The position numbers and the translations under genes were made by a program. Shown here piece after piece: positions 41,839-55,005 of a stretch of DNA of 64,000 bases. The notes below the pieces were generated by a model. It saw only the letters and a program-made list of their open reading frames with translations. It had not been told where the DNA came from and ran no database searches. Source of the stretch: Sporopachydermia quercuum (Eukaryota > Ascomycota > Sporopachydermiomycetes > Sporopachydermiales > Sporopachydermiaceae); assembly GCA_001599295.1 (NCBI GenBank), contig BCGN01000002.1, positions 992,001 to 1,056,000 on the forward strand, given 5' to 3'. Numbering within the stretch: the first letter of the stretch is position 1; the number at the start of each line of letters is the position of its first letter.

Positions 41839-44640
41839 CTAGGTAGTCATCTTCTCTCTCAAAGAAGCAAGATACTCCTTATATCCTCTAGCATTGTCAA
41901 TACGATCTTCAACCAATAGACTTGCGGCCCACATACGAAGAGCCAAAAGATCATTGGTCTGTTTACCGGGAGTATTGACATCTTTACTTCCGCCTCCTCT
42001 AACAATATACAAACTTTGGTATGTAATTGAATCAACATTCTCCCGAATTTTCCCAATTATAGCTCTCACTCTGATTGACAGTTCAGTATCGATTTCTGGA
42101 AGGTCAGTTTTACCAATAGGAATAGAGTAANTATCTGGAGTTCCGAACAAATCATTAACTAAGGCAGGTACAGCATCACCCCCAATCCACAAGAATAATT
42201 CTTGAGTATTATCGATTAGATATAAACCAAATCGTTCAAATAGTTCAACGGATGCGTTTATAGGAGTAGGGAAAGTGATTTCTCCCGTAGCTTCATCAGG
42301 ATATCCAGCATCATCAGCCATATCATGTAATGAGTATACAGCAGGATAAATATAGCGGATTAATCGATTAGTTGGTAATGATGACAATAATGCTAAAGCT
42401 GCTGAACGATGATCAGAAGGCACAATTCCTGGTCTTAATCCGATATGTTTGGTTAAAGCTTGAATCAAAAGAGGTAACATTCGTAAGTTTGCACATAATT
42501 GTAATGGAGATGACCCACCAACATTTCCTGCCATGATGTCCTTCTTGTATTCGATTACAACGTCAGCCATGAATTTATTCAAATAATCACGGGCACCACT
42601 CAAAGAAGAGCCAATTGCCTTTTCAACCGCTCTTTGACTTAAATAGGTGATAATTGCTTGTTGATCAGCAGATGCATAAATATCGGCTAAATTAGATGAT
42701 GTAGGAACTGCCAAGTTCATAACACGAATACGTCGTTCTCCATGGCATGTAGTATGTAATACAGCTGATTGAAAACAAACATAAGGTCTACTTATAGTTT
42801 CTTCTACGCTTAATTCAATCACATAGCCTTGATCACGGGGAAATGACGGGAAAGAGCAAAGATCAGATGATCTGTTGAAAAAGTTACCATAGAAGGATTT
42901 CATGGTGACACCCGATGAAGCTCTCACTCTCATAACAGCTTCTAAACCAACTTCCATGGATAAGTGATTAGATAATTCTTGTGCTAGTTTGACAGCATCT
43001 TCAGGATTAGATGCCATCCAACCAGGATAAAAATGTGTTTGACCAGATGTATATCTGGGTAAATTTGACAAAGAGGCAACATCTTGATATTGAGTAGCGC
43101 ACAAGAACATATCAATTGTTATTTGAGATTTATTACAATCCACAGCAAATGATTTGTAGAAGGAATTAGCAGCACCCAACAACAATGATGATTCTTTTGG
43201 TGTATTGAGAGCAGATTTTTCATCTCTGATTTCTAATTTACCAACTCCAACAGATGGTAAAGAAGCACTAATAACTTCAATCTTACCGCCAATGTGTCCA
43301 ATTAACTTATGAGCAGCTTTAAGAGCAGGACCTAAAGCAAATCCTGCTTCAGAAGTTGGAACAAACATATCATTCATCTTAACTAATAACTTCTCAATAC
43401 CTTTTCGTGCTGACGATAGAGTAACAAGAATATCAGTAGGGCTAGGTAAAAATGGTTCGTCGAGATCACCTACAACCAGCATTGATGGTTCACTATTGTC
43501 TTCATCTTCTTCTTCACCATTTGCTTCACCATCTTGATTATTATCGCTGGATGGANTAGTGAAGAAATGCAAAGCAGAACTGACACCAATGAATGCTACT
43601 CTAGTGCGTCCATCAGTATTAGGTATTCTGTCTAAAGATTCTAATATAGTTCTGCTAGCAGTAGCTGTTAGACCATTATTGACAGCAATCGTTGAAACAT
43701 CAATGAGAAAAACGTAGATGAGAGGCTGAGGAGGTCTCACCATATATTCTTGTGGAGCAATAAATTCAACCACGGCGTTATTCAATTCAGGCCTTTCATA
43801 TCTATTGATACTAACACCTTTAGCAGCGTCATAATCAAAAGCAGCAGGAACATCATTTTGAAGACCACACAGGTTGCACTTCCATCTTCTGTCTGAATCA
43901 ACAAATGTTACATAGGGATTGATATATGATCGGCAACGACGACAACGGGTAATCAATTGATCAGATGCCAAAGCCACAGGCTTCTCAGAATCATGCAAGG
44001 AAGTGTATGGGCTAAGCACAAGCGCCAATGGTAACTTAGACTTTTTCAAAATTGCAGAACTAGTAGGCAGAACATTTAATGTAGATCTGAAATACTCAGG
44101 TGCAGCATTGTTGGTTTCACTGTTTGTAACAGTGGCATCAGCAGGCAAAATCAAAGGTGGTGGTGGTAATTGAAGATCCGTAACTGGTGGGGGTAATTCC
44201 CGTGACAAATCGATATTGTAAAGTTGATTCAACGGCTGGGAGTAAAGAGGTTGTTGAGAACCTTGAGTTGCGTATTGAGAATTTTGAGCTGCGTATTGCT
44301 GTTGTGATTGTCCATATGAAGGATATTGTTGAGATTGGTATTCTAGAACCGGAGAAGCACCAGTTCCAGAAGCTGCTCCAACTCCAACACCTGGAATGCC
44401 AGCCGATGGTTGTCCAACACCAGGGACACTGCTTTGGCCACCAATATTCATTCCTGAAAGTTGAGCAGTCATAGAATCAATAGGATTAGGGGTACCAGGG
44501 GCTGCCGCTGCTGGTGTGAAAACTTGACCAGGAGCTCCAGCTGCTGGAAGTTGGCCATAAGTGGCGCCTGCGGCAACTTGTGGACCCGCACCAAATCCAT
44601 ATTGTTGTTGGGGGTATGCTCTTCTTTTATTATGTGACAT
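41839..44640 (-). CDS. SEC24: COPII cargo-adaptor subunit Sec24
   Basis: Sec24 pairs with Sec23 in the inner COPII coat and selects cargo leaving the ER. The product is 933 aa (S. cerevisiae Sec24 926). The start chosen is [17 protein letters not shown], matching the MSHHKKRVYPQ start of yeast Sec24; the frame further upstream has only TTG. Residues 1 to about 150 are Gly/Pro/Gln-rich and disordered. The zinc finger [15 protein letters not shown], then WKCNLC, is near 235-265. The trunk (YVFLIDVS), beta-sandwich, helical and gelsolin domains ([14 protein letters not shown]) follow. One acidic insert in the trunk ([13 protein letters not shown], about 370) interrupts the usual sequence and is probably a surface loop. 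SEC31, the outer-coat partner, lies 25 kb away. Confidence 0.97.
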   Translation of the reverse strand: MSHNKRRAYPQQQYGFGAGPQVAAGATYGQLPAAGAPGQVFTPAAAAPGTPNPIDSMTAQLSGMNIGGQSSVPGVGQPSAGIPGVGVGAASGTGASPVLEYQSQQYPSYGQSQQQYAAQNSQYATQGSQQPLYSQPLNQLYNIDLSRELPPPVTDLQLPPPPLILPADATVTNSETNNAAPEYFRSTLNVLPTSSAILKKSKLPLALVLSPYTSLHDSEKPVALASDQLITRCRRCRSYINPYVTFVDSDRRWKCNLCGLQNDVPAAFDYDAAKGVSINRYERPELNNAVVEFIAPQEYMVRPPQPLIYVFLIDVSTIAVNNGLTATASRTILESLDRIPNTDGRTRVAFIGVSSALHFFTXPSSDNNQDGEANGEEEDEDNSEPSMLVVGDLDEPFLPSPTDILVTLSSARKGIEKLLVKMNDMFVPTSEAGFALGPALKAAHKLIGHIGGKIEVISASLPSVGVGKLEIRDEKSALNTPKESSLLLGAANSFYKSFAVDCNKSQITIDMFLCATQYQDVASLSNLPRYTSGQTHFYPGWMASNPEDAVKLAQELSNHLSMEVGLEAVMRVRASSGVTMKSFYGNFFNRSSDLCSFPSFPRDQGYVIELSVEETISRPYVCFQSAVLHTTCHGERRIRVMNLAVPTSSNLADIYASADQQAIITYLSQRAVEKAIGSSLSGARDYLNKFMADVVIEYKKDIMAGNVGGSSPLQLCANLRMLPLLIQALTKHIGLRPGIVPSDHRSAALALLSSLPTNRLIRYIYPAVYSLHDMADDAGYPDEATGEITFPTPINASVELFERFGLYLIDNTQELFLWIGGDAVPALVNDLFGTPDXYSIPIGKTDLPEIDTELSIRVRAIIGKIRENVDSITYQSLYIVRGGGSKDVNTPGKQTNDLLALRMWAASLLVEDRIDNARGYKEYLASLREKMTT

Positions 44641-47600
44641 CTTATTCAATCAATTATTACTTTTCTCCTATCATTCAAAGGTTATCCTTTCCTTTCTCAA
44701 AGGCTGAAAACTCTATAGTCGAATACAGCCAACGAGTATACGTCAGTCCTGCCGTTTATATAAACTTCTCACTTGCTATATCTACCTCTACTATCAGGCC
44801 ACACTTCTATGGTATTTCTGACAATCAAGAAAAAGTATTGGTTCTAGTGGTTACGAATACTTTGCGTCCAAGATCTCAATGAACAGCTCTACCACAACAG
44901 AATGCACAGATTATACCAATAATCTACTACTCAGTGATAATCAGTCTGAATAACTCAACGCTTCTCCATTCAGCTGACACAGTGATTTTTAGATGTTTAG
45001 CTAACTTCTATCCTATCCAACGATTCTTTAGATGTAGAGACACACGATTGCTCTCACTTTTACTATTNAAGACATTGCCCTTTCATTACAATGAAAATGC
45101 CAGATCATTGAGTTGATGCGTAACTTTAGTTTCTACACCCATTCACCATTAAATTTCAATACGAGCAGAGTGAGACTCTAAGTAGAGGCTAAAAACTACG
45201 AGGGATACTGGAAACATAAAGGTGTGTGTGATAGGAGAATGAGCATTGCTATATGAAATGGGATGACGTTATGAGAATATCTACAGTTGAAGCACAGGTT
45301 AGATCTTCTAAATGACAATATGGCATAGTCTGACTAGGTATTATCATTAATTATCCAAGGATAGGTTCAATTGTAGAGACTGAAGTTCGCTGGTATGGGG
45401 TTAAAGTATGGAGGAGAAGATGGTGGAATTGGAGGAAGTGAGTGCTAAAGTGTGGATATACGAAATTTGGCATTTGAGCTGTTTTGGGTGGTTGGGTCAA
45501 TTCCTGAGTCTCCAGTACAGTTGGTTAATGGCATAAAGCATTGTAATTGAGTTGCTTTCTGCTGGTTAATCCAAAATATAAAATAGAATGAATGTCATTT
45601 GTTTAATCTATCTAAGTATCTGATTGAAAACTCGTGATTCCCCATTTAGTAAGAAGTATTTCTATTTAGATACTCGTAATCTAATCCACATGAAATATCA
45701 TCTGTTGATATTCAACAATCGGGTTCTACCGGTTTGTCCGACTTTACACTTGACATTAGACTTAGTTTACTCTACCAGTTCAACTCTTATGCAGATATAT
45801 CAAGTCATTTTCGCTAAGGTGAAAGTATATTATAGAATGTATTGAAAAGTGAATATAATTTATTAGGCATATATTTGCTAGAAGCATATCAGGAGTTATT
45901 GCATCCAGCCTATACTATACCATATCAAAACAGCCTAGGTAGTGATCATTGGACTACCTCGTCATAGAAAGAAGAAGAGAAGAATCGAGTAAATCGAATC
46001 AGCATTGGCTTCAGATTGGTACATTAATTTGATTCGCAATAACTTCTTTCAGAGGGATTTACATCTTTTTCATTCAACAAAAGTAACTACCGAGAATAAA
46101 ATTTGTATTCTAATTCATTTACCTCACTGATACAACTCAATGTTCACTCTCTTACGACCCCGGTGAGTCTACCAGACGCCTCGCGAAGTCTGTTTCCTTT
46201 GGAGATATCTCATATCCCACATGATCCATCCTGTTCTTTCCTTCCTTATATCAATCTATTTGGATAGCCACCTTTAAACTCACTTGATATTCTCTTCACT
46301 TGTTTAGAGAATAGNAGAGAATTGCAAGCCTCGGGCTGGTTCTGGTTCCTTACAATACGCCGGACCCACGGGAAGGCATATTTCACCAGCAAGCACCCAC
46401 CAGCTTCTTAAATTCCTAGACCCTACCTAAATACCCTTGTCCTATCAATTGTACGGATTTGTCCCTATTTTGATAATCCAGACCCCGTTGTAAACAATAG
46501 AGTGTGCATACTTCTTTCACATCAACAGTTTCATGGTGCTAATATACTACCAAAAATCTACCTTCAGAATTATGACATTCTATTTTTTCTAAATAAATAA
46601 ATTGCTAGATTAATTTACTTCATTAGACTATATAATGACAGCCTAGTTTATGCTAAATATAACATGCTTTTTTTCTCGCATCTCATCATACAAATGTCGT
46701 CTCCTCAGTGTACGTAACGGACTTCTCCAGTACAGTGTTTCGGGCGGTTATGTCGAGCCCAGATTCTGGTTTGTCCTTTCCTGGTCTGTAGAATATTTGT
46801 CCAGAGAAAATAACTAGTTAGTTTTTACGATGTATGATTTCTACAAAAAGATGTTGTAATAGCGATAAACTTTCTACAATAAACAGTCAATCCCAGCAAC
46901 ATAGATAGGTAGAGATATATTAATTTTGCATTCTGTGTATTATAGTGAAAGGAGATCCGTATTTGATAGTGTGTGCCTTTCATAGAAGTTTCTACGTTAT
47001 TTTATTAGCCTTGAGCAGCAAGGTGCAAACGAACAGGACATAAACCAGATTTAGTTCAATTACTCACTGTGTCTGTTCGTCTCTTCTTTTTAGAATACTT
47101 GAATCACTATTGATTATACATGATATTGTCTTTCTTTTGAATACACTGAAGGAGAAACATAAGCGATCGTATCGCATTTGAATTAACAAAATATTGCTTT
47201 GGATTAGATTTCCCTTTTGTTATTGTTGATAGTGAGCAATTTCCTACTATACTACTCTTCCTTGCTTTCTACATCGTCTTGAGTGAATGTGTAATGGCAT
47301 TTAGTATGAAAGTAGAGGATACTGTAGCACTCAACTTGATCATCATTCATTGAATTTTCTACTCGATTCTTTAACGGGTAGCAATTTGGGAAGAGTTAGT
47401 TTGCTATTTGAACTGCTTGGTTAATTATATCATAGTACATCAGAAGTAGAGGAAAGAAGGAAGCTAGTCATATCCAAGATTTAGTTTGCTGCTGATGATA
47501 ATCAATTGGTTGGTTCGAACTAATTGTTAATTGTCTTTTCCTTTTCCAATTTGAAATCAGTTTCTTTCAAAAGGGAGCAATCTAAAAGGAATAAACGATT

Positions 47601-47675
47601 GATTGGTTTGAAATACTCGGAGTTTTGTTTTGTTGGCTTGGTTCTGTTGCTTGGTGTCAAAGGAGAATTGTTGTT
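44641..47675. other. Long divergent region SEC24 / PSR
   Basis: These 3.0 kb have no convincing gene; a 73-codon open frame at 45624 was not accepted. GC-richer patches occur at 46155-46200 and 46325-46385 and may be promoter elements. The word CTCCAGTACAG appears twice (near 45508 and 46725). No RNA gene was recognised. Confidence 0.45.
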
Positions 47676-49097
47676 ATGAAGGAGAACAACGAGAAAACCT
47701 CTATCCCCAACGTTCATTCTACTTCCATCCAATTGAATAAATCCAAGACAACGTCACATGAAGCATCGAATCAATCAGGATTCCTGTCTATATTCTTTTG
47801 TTGTTCTGAATCCTCAGCAGCTGTTAAGGTATCAAATAACCGGTCGATAAGCAATAGACAGCAAGGGATATCAATACCTTCAGTACGTGTTACAGCACCT
47901 GTTAACAAATCGGCAAAACTAGCTGATAAAGAGAAATCGAGTCCTGAGAAATCAGACCAGTCAAACCCTGTCAGTGCATTTCAACCTGTCGAATCCAGAA
48001 ATTCGATTCGTGCAAGATTGCAACCAGCATTATCTAATACAAGTGCCACCACAACTTCCTCAAGAATGTTAAGACAATCATCAAATAAATCTGAAAAGTC
48101 TGGTAGACTTTTTGGATTGTTCCCACATAAATCCTCAAAGAATACACAACAGTCACAGCAGAAGCAAGCTAGTAGTAAATCTGAGGCGTCAAAAGCAACC
48201 CAGAAATCAACAGTAATAATCCAAAAAACAAGTACATCAGCAAAAGTGACATCTTCAGCGAGCACAAATTCTCATAACGAAAGAGAAACTCAAAGTAGTG
48301 CTGCTTCTCCTAGTCCTAATATTAGTCATAATACCAACACAGCATCACAACCCATTCCACAATCAAATTCAACCCAAACTGCTACTGCTGTTACTACCTC
48401 TGAACAATCACCACCTTCAGTTTCTTCTGCATCGTCATCAGCTGTTTCATCATCAAATTCAGGAACAACCGCTGATAACTATCAGTATGATTATGATGCT
48501 GCTTTAACTGCATTTCAACCGGGCCAGAGCGTTTCTTCTACTGGTTGGTTACTTGAAGAAACACCCGCATCTTTACAAGGTAGAAAATGTTTGGTATTAG
48601 ATTTAGATGAAACTTTGGTTCACTCGTCTTTCAAGTACTTAAGACAAGCTGATTTTGTCATTCCTGTGGATATAGACAATCAGATTCATAGTGTGTATGT
48701 GATAAAGCGTCCTGGTGTTGATGCATTTATGAAAAGAGTTGGTGAATTGTATGAAGTTGTTGTCTTCACTGCATCAGTTTCCAGATACGGAGATCCTTTA
48801 TTAGATGAATTAGATATTCATCATTCTGTTCATCATCGTTTATTTCGAGAGTCATGTTACAATTATCAAGGAAATTATATCAAGAATTTATCGCAACTTG
48901 GAAGACCTTTAAAAGATGTCATCATTATTGATAATTCGCCAGCAAGTTATATTTTTCATCCACAGCATGCCGTTCCTATTTCAAGTTGGTTCAGTGATGC
49001 TCATGATAACGAGTTGTTAGATTTATTACCTTTGTTAGAAGATTTGGCTGAAAGTAAAGTGGAAGATATTGGTGTGGTACTTGATGTGACACTCTAA
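47676..49097 (+). CDS. PSR1: Plasma-membrane Psr1/Psr2-type phosphatase (HAD/FCP1-SCP family)
   Basis: Psr1/2 are membrane-anchored protein phosphatases involved in sodium and general stress responses with Whi2. The product is 473 aa from the ATG at 47676 (S. cerevisiae Psr1 427). The catalytic domain (about 300-473) begins [17 protein letters not shown], with the DxDxT nucleophile pair D309/D311. It continues with [16 protein letters not shown] and [14 protein letters not shown]. The first 280 residues are Ser/Gln/Thr-rich and disordered. In S. cerevisiae the protein opens MGFISSILCC and is palmitoylated; here [10 protein letters not shown] lies at residues 35-44, after a 34-residue extension. 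Only one family member is in the window, so PSR1 versus PSR2 is undecided. Confidence 0.9.
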   Translation: MKENNEKTSIPNVHSTSIQLNKSKTTSHEASNQSGFLSIFFCCSESSAAVKVSNNRSISNRQQGISIPSVRVTAPVNKSAKLADKEKSSPEKSDQSNPVSAFQPVESRNSIRARLQPALSNTSATTTSSRMLRQSSNKSEKSGRLFGLFPHKSSKNTQQSQQKQASSKSEASKATQKSTVIIQKTSTSAKVTSSASTNSHNERETQSSAASPSPNISHNTNTASQPIPQSNSTQTATAVTTSEQSPPSVSSASSSAVSSSNSGTTADNYQYDYDAALTAFQPGQSVSSTGWLLEETPASLQGRKCLVLDLDETLVHSSFKYLRQADFVIPVDIDNQIHSVYVIKRPGVDAFMKRVGELYEVVVFTASVSRYGDPLLDELDIHHSVHHRLFRESCYNYQGNYIKNLSQLGRPLKDVIIIDNSPASYIFHPQHAVPISSWFSDAHDNELLDLLPLLEDLAESKVEDIGVVLDVTL

Positions 49098-50225
49098 TTG
49101 TGAACTTGCTATTATTTGAACGCTTAAGATGCTGTTATAAATCAATCATGAAACCTAATTTAAATGAAAATGAAATAAATTGAAGAAATAAGTCAAAGCA
49201 AGAACTAGAATAGGAATGATCATGTACATGTCAACTGTCAAAAAAGGTATATATGGCACACTGTCATATCTGCCTATCTTTTCTTTATTGCTATATTAAT
49301 ATCAAAGCATTGTGCAATGAAGGAAGGTTAAACAAACCATCAGCCGACTATAGAATATTAACAAATTTTTCTGTTCTTTGTTTTGCAGAACTAGCTCAAA
49401 GTAGCTCATTATATTATATTATTCTCGTTGTTGCACCACACCCCACTTCGATTAATGAACGTTTAATCCAACTATGAAAGTAATGTTGATCACGGTTACG
49501 AGTCTTTTAGACTGATTTTCACGGTTAGAAATAGCACCTGATGTTCTATATTTGACTACGCTGCTTTCAAGAATACAGAGAACATAATGGCCCATAATTG
49601 CTTTACATGTGGTTGTTGTTATTTCAACCTAAGAGATGAACAATAACTTTATCTTCGTTCCCTTCGCAATCTTATTTCATTGATTATCTCATATCAACTA
49701 ACTTGAATGTCAGTGTCCCAATTAACTCATATTACAAACGATCTTTTTATTGTCTATCTTTCTATCGTTATCTGCTCAATATTGGCGCATTAGCTTTGCT
49801 TTCAATTCTCTAATTTATCTGTTATTTCTTCATATCTGTTTGTATCTTTAATTATCACAATTGTTCTTAATACTCTCCTTTTTCTTTACTTTTTCTTTCA
49901 CAATTGTTATTATCTGTTTAAATGTTCCTGTGTATGTTGGTTATTGGTTTGTTGGTTTATTTGTTTGTTCTTCATTTTTAACGAGTTTACAGATCCCATT
50001 CAGGTATTATATAGCTTGGGTCACTTCTTTGTTTTGATTTCTACTCTTCCTCCAGTTGATGATACCTGCTTAATAGATTGAGTAAAGGTCATGAAATTTA
50101 CACTAATAATAAATCACTCATTAATAATAAACATTAATCAAACTAAAAGTATATAGTAGGTATACAATGTATAATTCAACGCATAATAAATAAGGTCTTT
50201 AATTTTAAGGATTTGAAACTTTACC
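49098..50225. other. Intergenic, convergent PSR / SOF1
   Basis: These 1.1 kb are T-rich on the plus strand (49780-49990). They hold 3' UTRs, and no gene or RNA was recognised. Confidence 0.45.
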
Positions 50226-51828
50226 CTATCTTTTATCGGTATTTTTTGATTTGTCTTTATTGTGTTTTTTTCGTTTCTCGCCGCCTTCTTGATCCTTCAA
50301 TGCAACACCAATAATATGTTGTTCACGTTCAGGTGCAGGTAATGGTGCCTTTTGATGTTTTCTGAGATTCTCTTCTTTACGTTTCATACTATTTAATTCA
50401 ATCTTCTTTAGTTCAGCAGCTTTCTTGACAACCTTAGGAAGATGTCGATGTTTGGATATTCTTCTAATTTCTGGCATGTATTTATATCTCTCCTTTAATG
50501 CGTTATCATATTCTAGTTTACTTCTTTCCTTAGCAGATTTTACTTGGGTTCTTTCTGAAGCATTAGATCTCCAGAGCCTCACATTACCATCATCAGAACC
50601 AGAAAGGATAAATTTAGAGTCCATAGAGTATTTCACAGAAAATATATGCTGCATTCGTTTTGTATGATAGATATCTCTTGAATGACCTTCACGAGATTTG
50701 AATATTCGGATTGTTTTGTCATAACCAGCAGTGACAACTTCCTCACCTGTGGGTGAGAAGTCAACATCCATCACAGCAGCAACGTGGTCTTTATAGATAT
50801 TGAGTGCTCTGTTTAGCTTTCTCATATCATAAAGATACACATTATGATCTTCGTTAGCAGCAGCAAAATTGAAAGCCTCCATCGGATTCCAGCATAAGGC
50901 ATTTGTTCTTAATGTCGAAACCATTTTTTGTACTGGTGAGTTTAATCTTATGTCATAAATAATAATACTTCTATCGGATCCACTTGAGGCGAAAACGGAT
51001 GTCTCGGTTTGATTGAATTTAACAGATGTAACGTTATCAGAATTATCCCAAGATAAATCGGAAATTGGTGCGCTTCTATTATAATCCCATAAATTGAGTC
51101 TTAGGCCACCCGTTATAAAATTTGTTCCCTCATAGTTTGAGTCTATTCCTGAAAATCCATATTCTCCAAAAAAAGTCTTTTGTATTCCTCCTTTAGCAAT
51201 TCCATCATCACCATGTCTTTCATCCATACTTATCAAGCTTCGGTTCATAGTGTCCCACAGCTTGACAGTTTTATCTGAACTACAACTTAGAACGTTACCT
51301 TCACGATTGACTGTTAAGCCACTAACGACTCCTGAATGTCCTTTGAAGCTCAAAATTTCATCATGAGATGTTAAATCCCAATACTTAATCACACCATCTC
51401 CAGATCCTGATGCTATTCTATTTAAACTCCTACTATCTTTTGCAATCACATAAACGCCATCTGCATGACCACGTCCTAGCTGACAAATAAACGGTTGAGC
51501 AAACATTCGCTCCATCTTTGTCGCCGTTAGGGCTCTGGTATATTCCCTCGCCCTTTCAAATGGATGTAACGCTGGGTCCAAGTTCCGAGGAACTGCTTGT
51601 TCCTGTGTATTTCTCACAGGCACATAAGTCTCCGTTGATCTGCTGATTGTCTTCACTTTCTGCCATTGTCGGTTAGTATTAATCCATTCAAATCAAGTAT
51701 ATGGTATATATATCTCTATATTCATCGATACATAATGAGATAGACAGACATCACAGCTAGATAGATGAGTTTGACTCATCTGTTCTTTTCCTTCCAGCTG
51801 TCTTTCACTCAATTTACCAACATACCAT
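50226..51828 (-). CDS. SOF1: Ribosome-biogenesis WD40 protein Sof1 (two exons; exon 1 is only ATG)
   Basis: Sof1 (DCAF13) is a U3 snoRNP/SSU-processome component needed for 18S rRNA maturation in the nucleolus. Exon 2 (51659-50226) is open without an ATG at the expected start. Immediately upstream are TACTAAC (51678-51672) and GGCAG, a branch point and acceptor. Exon 1 is the single codon ATG at 51828-51826, followed at once by a GTATGT donor. Removing the 166-nt intron (51825-51660) gives MKVKTISRSTETYVPV, which parallels MKIKTIKRSADDYVPV of yeast Sof1. The product is 478 aa (S. cerevisiae 489). Seven WD blades are followed by the basic Sof1-like tail (ERYKYMPEIRRISKHRHLPK). Confidence 0.93.
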
Positions 51829-52463
51829 TTTTAAGTATAACTCTGTCAATAAAACAATACATCCTACTATGATTCCAAGCCAGTTAATAGACAGAGAACG
51901 CTTCAAATCAATCACTCATAATCAATCACTATAGGAAAAATCTCTTCGCAGAAAACATTTTTTTTTACTTTCATTCTTATGTTTAGTATGATACATCCTA
52001 AACTGGTAATACATATCATATGACTTTAATCAGTATTTTTCTAAGGGGGGTGTTGTGAGATACCCGATTCTATATCTTATTATTCTATTTAAAGATTACG
52101 TAATCCAAATATAGCGGTTCTAAGGGCCAGATGGGATGCCATGGGGTATCTATCTATGCAATTGAGAGTTGGATAAAGCCCCAAAATAGATGTGGGAATT
52201 CATAATGAGGTGCCAAGAGACAGGGTGTAAGAAAATTATTCTTTTTTTGGTATAGTGGGTCAAATTTCCAAACCATGTAACAACGTGAGATCTGAGCTTT
52301 TGAATGCTCTCCACTCTTGAAGATACATAAGCCTATCACAAGATCCTACAAACAAGTAAACGCGATTCAAAACCAAGAAGTTCGAACATAAAATGAATTA
52401 TTTACAATCACATGACTCATTCCAATATGAGCACATATATCAATAGCTATCCATCCAACTCAT
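51829..52463. other. SOF1 promoter and VPS1 3' region
   Basis: A gap between two minus-strand genes. It contains a run of G (52046-52051) and an A/T tract near 51960. No gene was seen. Confidence 0.45.
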
Positions 52464-55005
52464 CTATATAGCTTCAGATATAATACGAGCAGCTTCCTTA
52501 TATGTTTTCAATAAGGATTCACACTTAGCCCTATCCTGAGCAATCGTTTCATCTTCTCGCAAGAGCTCATCAAACAAATCTTCACGATACAACTTAGTGA
52601 CTAATCTATTTTGTATGATTTCTTTGCTATAATTCACCAATAAGCACATGACAGCCTTCGGGACCTGATCTTGAATCATCTCCCGGACAATATCAAAATA
52701 AGATATGATAAGTCTTCTAATAAGTTCACATTCTAATTTCTCTTTCTCAGTAAACTCAGCTTGTGCACCTGCAGATCCTCCAATTTCTAATGCACCCATG
52801 CTGGAAACAATGTTTCTTCCGTGAAAAGGATATTGGAATGAAGATCCTAAACTCCCATTTCTCTGTTGTTGCATCGATGATTGTTGAGACATCGATGCTC
52901 TTGAAAGATTTCCTTCCTTGTTACCGAAAAAGTAATTCAAGAAAGAGTCTCTATGTTCACCGTTGCTTTGGGAGGACATAGAGCTATTGCTTCTATTCAT
53001 ATCAGCTGGGCTAAAATCGGCAGCTGGGTCGATTTCTGTTGAACCAGTAGATGTTCCTGATGGCTCATTCTCTTCCTTGGTTAGCTCATTGGAACCATTT
53101 GTATCAGTTGATTTTCTAGGCGCATCATTTTCTGCTTCGAGTTTTTTCAGTTTTTCAGCTTCTGCACTAGCCAATCGGTTTTGTTTCTTTTCTTCTAAAA
53201 TCTCAGCCATTGCAACAGAAGGACCAACAAAGCTAGGATGATTTGTATTTATATAAGCTCTATGAATAGATATCAGACTTTCTACGTAGGAACTAGTAGG
53301 TCCTAATCTTTCTCTCAATAAGTCTGAAACGACTTCAATGAGTTTAGCTTGAAGTTTGGGATACCTGGATAATTCTGGGTTTCCACAATTATAGCAGATT
53401 TTCATTAATTCCTCGTAAACCATTTCAACACATCTTTGAGAAGGAGGTTCCAACAGTTTGATTTGAGGTTTGACTAATAAATCAAAGGCTAGTTCAGGAA
53501 CAAACAATGATGGACGAGGTCCCATTGAGTTTCTAACAGCAATCCTGATATCAGACACGCTTAGATTAGATGTAGCATTGATTGATTGTAAAGACTGACC
53601 AAATACTTCATGGTATATATGGTAAATTCTGGCACCCCCGCATAACTCATCGGTTGAAACTTCACTTGATGTTCCTTCAATTGATGAGATGAAATTAGAA
53701 GCAAATCTAGTCATCAATTGCAATATTAACGGGCCTCTATTTTCTGGACCTGAAAATTGATAATCTCCATATGATGCAAGTTCCTGTTCTGTCTGGCTCA
53801 TCAAAGTGTTCAATTTGGCCTTGATATCAGGTAATTTCTCTCTAATGTGGTTCATTAATGTAGTATTCAACGACTTTGCCAAGTACTTGGTTCCGCATTT
53901 ATAGCTCATATGTCTATAAACAGGATGATTATCAAAAAACTCCTCTTCTGATCTTAATGAATCACGAAGTGATTTACCAACATGAATATCTTGTTGAGAT
54001 CGGTTAACTACGCCAATGAATCCAAGCTTCAAAGGATACACTTTACCAGATAGAATTTCACCTGCGTTTGTTCCATGATCCATTAGGTCTAATTTTGTCA
54101 AAACACCAATAGTTCTTTTGCCTTGTGGATCAACTTGACTTGCCAATTTCAAAGATTCGGAGTTAACTAAATCAACATTAGCAGGCGAAACAGCAAGAAT
54201 AATGGAATTTGGTTTGGAAATGTATTCTAAAATCAAATTACGTGTTTGCTTTTCAATGTCAGTTGGTTGATCCCCAATTGGAATTTTGGTTAAACCCGGC
54301 AAATCAACTAAGGTCAAGTTCAAAACATGTGGGGAGAAGATTTTCAAGTTGATTGGTTGACGAGATATACCTTTATTGGTACCAGCTAATCTAGCCGTCT
54401 CGTTCTCAATTTCGCGTCTTATTTCATTGAAGTCGTAGAACCGTTTTCCAGGAATATGTAAAAACTCCCCCCATTCTTCATACTGAGCTGGTCGCAGATT
54501 TGATTGTTGTTGTTGTTGTTGGCCAGCTGCTTGAGAAGATAACGAAGCATTAGAGCTAGACAAATCAGGTTCATATCTAATGGAGCCATTTTGTTGCTGT
54601 TGTTGGCCATAAGGAGTACTTTGAGAAAATTCTTGCTGTTCGGTACTTCCACTGTTATTTGAAGGAGCAGGAATATTGAGAAGTTGAAGAACTAATGGTC
54701 TTCGGGTTACAATTCCAGTTCCTCGAGGTAAAAAGTCTCTACCAACTAGATGTAATTGTTAGTCGATCCAAATATATGACGTAGAGCCATCTTCATGATT
54801 TCAATGAAATGAGTACTCTTTCAAGGAAAGAAACAAAAGAAAGAAAGAAGAGCATACCAATGTTTTCCAAAACCGAAGATTTACCACAAGATTGAGATCC
54901 AACTACAACAACTTGTGGAAGATCTAATGCATCAGATCCTATGGTATTGAAGACTAGATCTTGTAGCTTATTCACCACAGGAATAAGATCTTCCAAAGAT
55001 GACAT
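52464..55005 (-). CDS. VPS1: Dynamin-like GTPase Vps1 (two exons)
   Basis: Vps1 is a dynamin-related GTPase acting in vacuolar sorting, endocytosis and peroxisome fission. Exon 1 is 55005-54858 ([16 protein letters not shown], with P-loop GSQSCGKSS) and exon 2 is 54745-52464, together 809 aa (S. cerevisiae 704). The 112-nt intron has a GTATGC donor, a GACTAAC branch point and a TCTAG acceptor. It joins LENI to [17 protein letters not shown] in phase. G3 is DLPGLT and G4 is TKLDLMD. Between the G2 region and [14 protein letters not shown] is a Gln/Ser/Asn-rich insert of about 55 residues. A second disordered insert (about 560-690) separates the stalk from the GTPase effector domain at the C-terminus. 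The start ATG is the conserved family start. Confidence 0.95.

Noticed and set aside
47511-47521. GGTTCGAACTA, resembling a tRNA B box
   Set aside because: No matching A box, acceptor stem or downstream T run at the right spacing.
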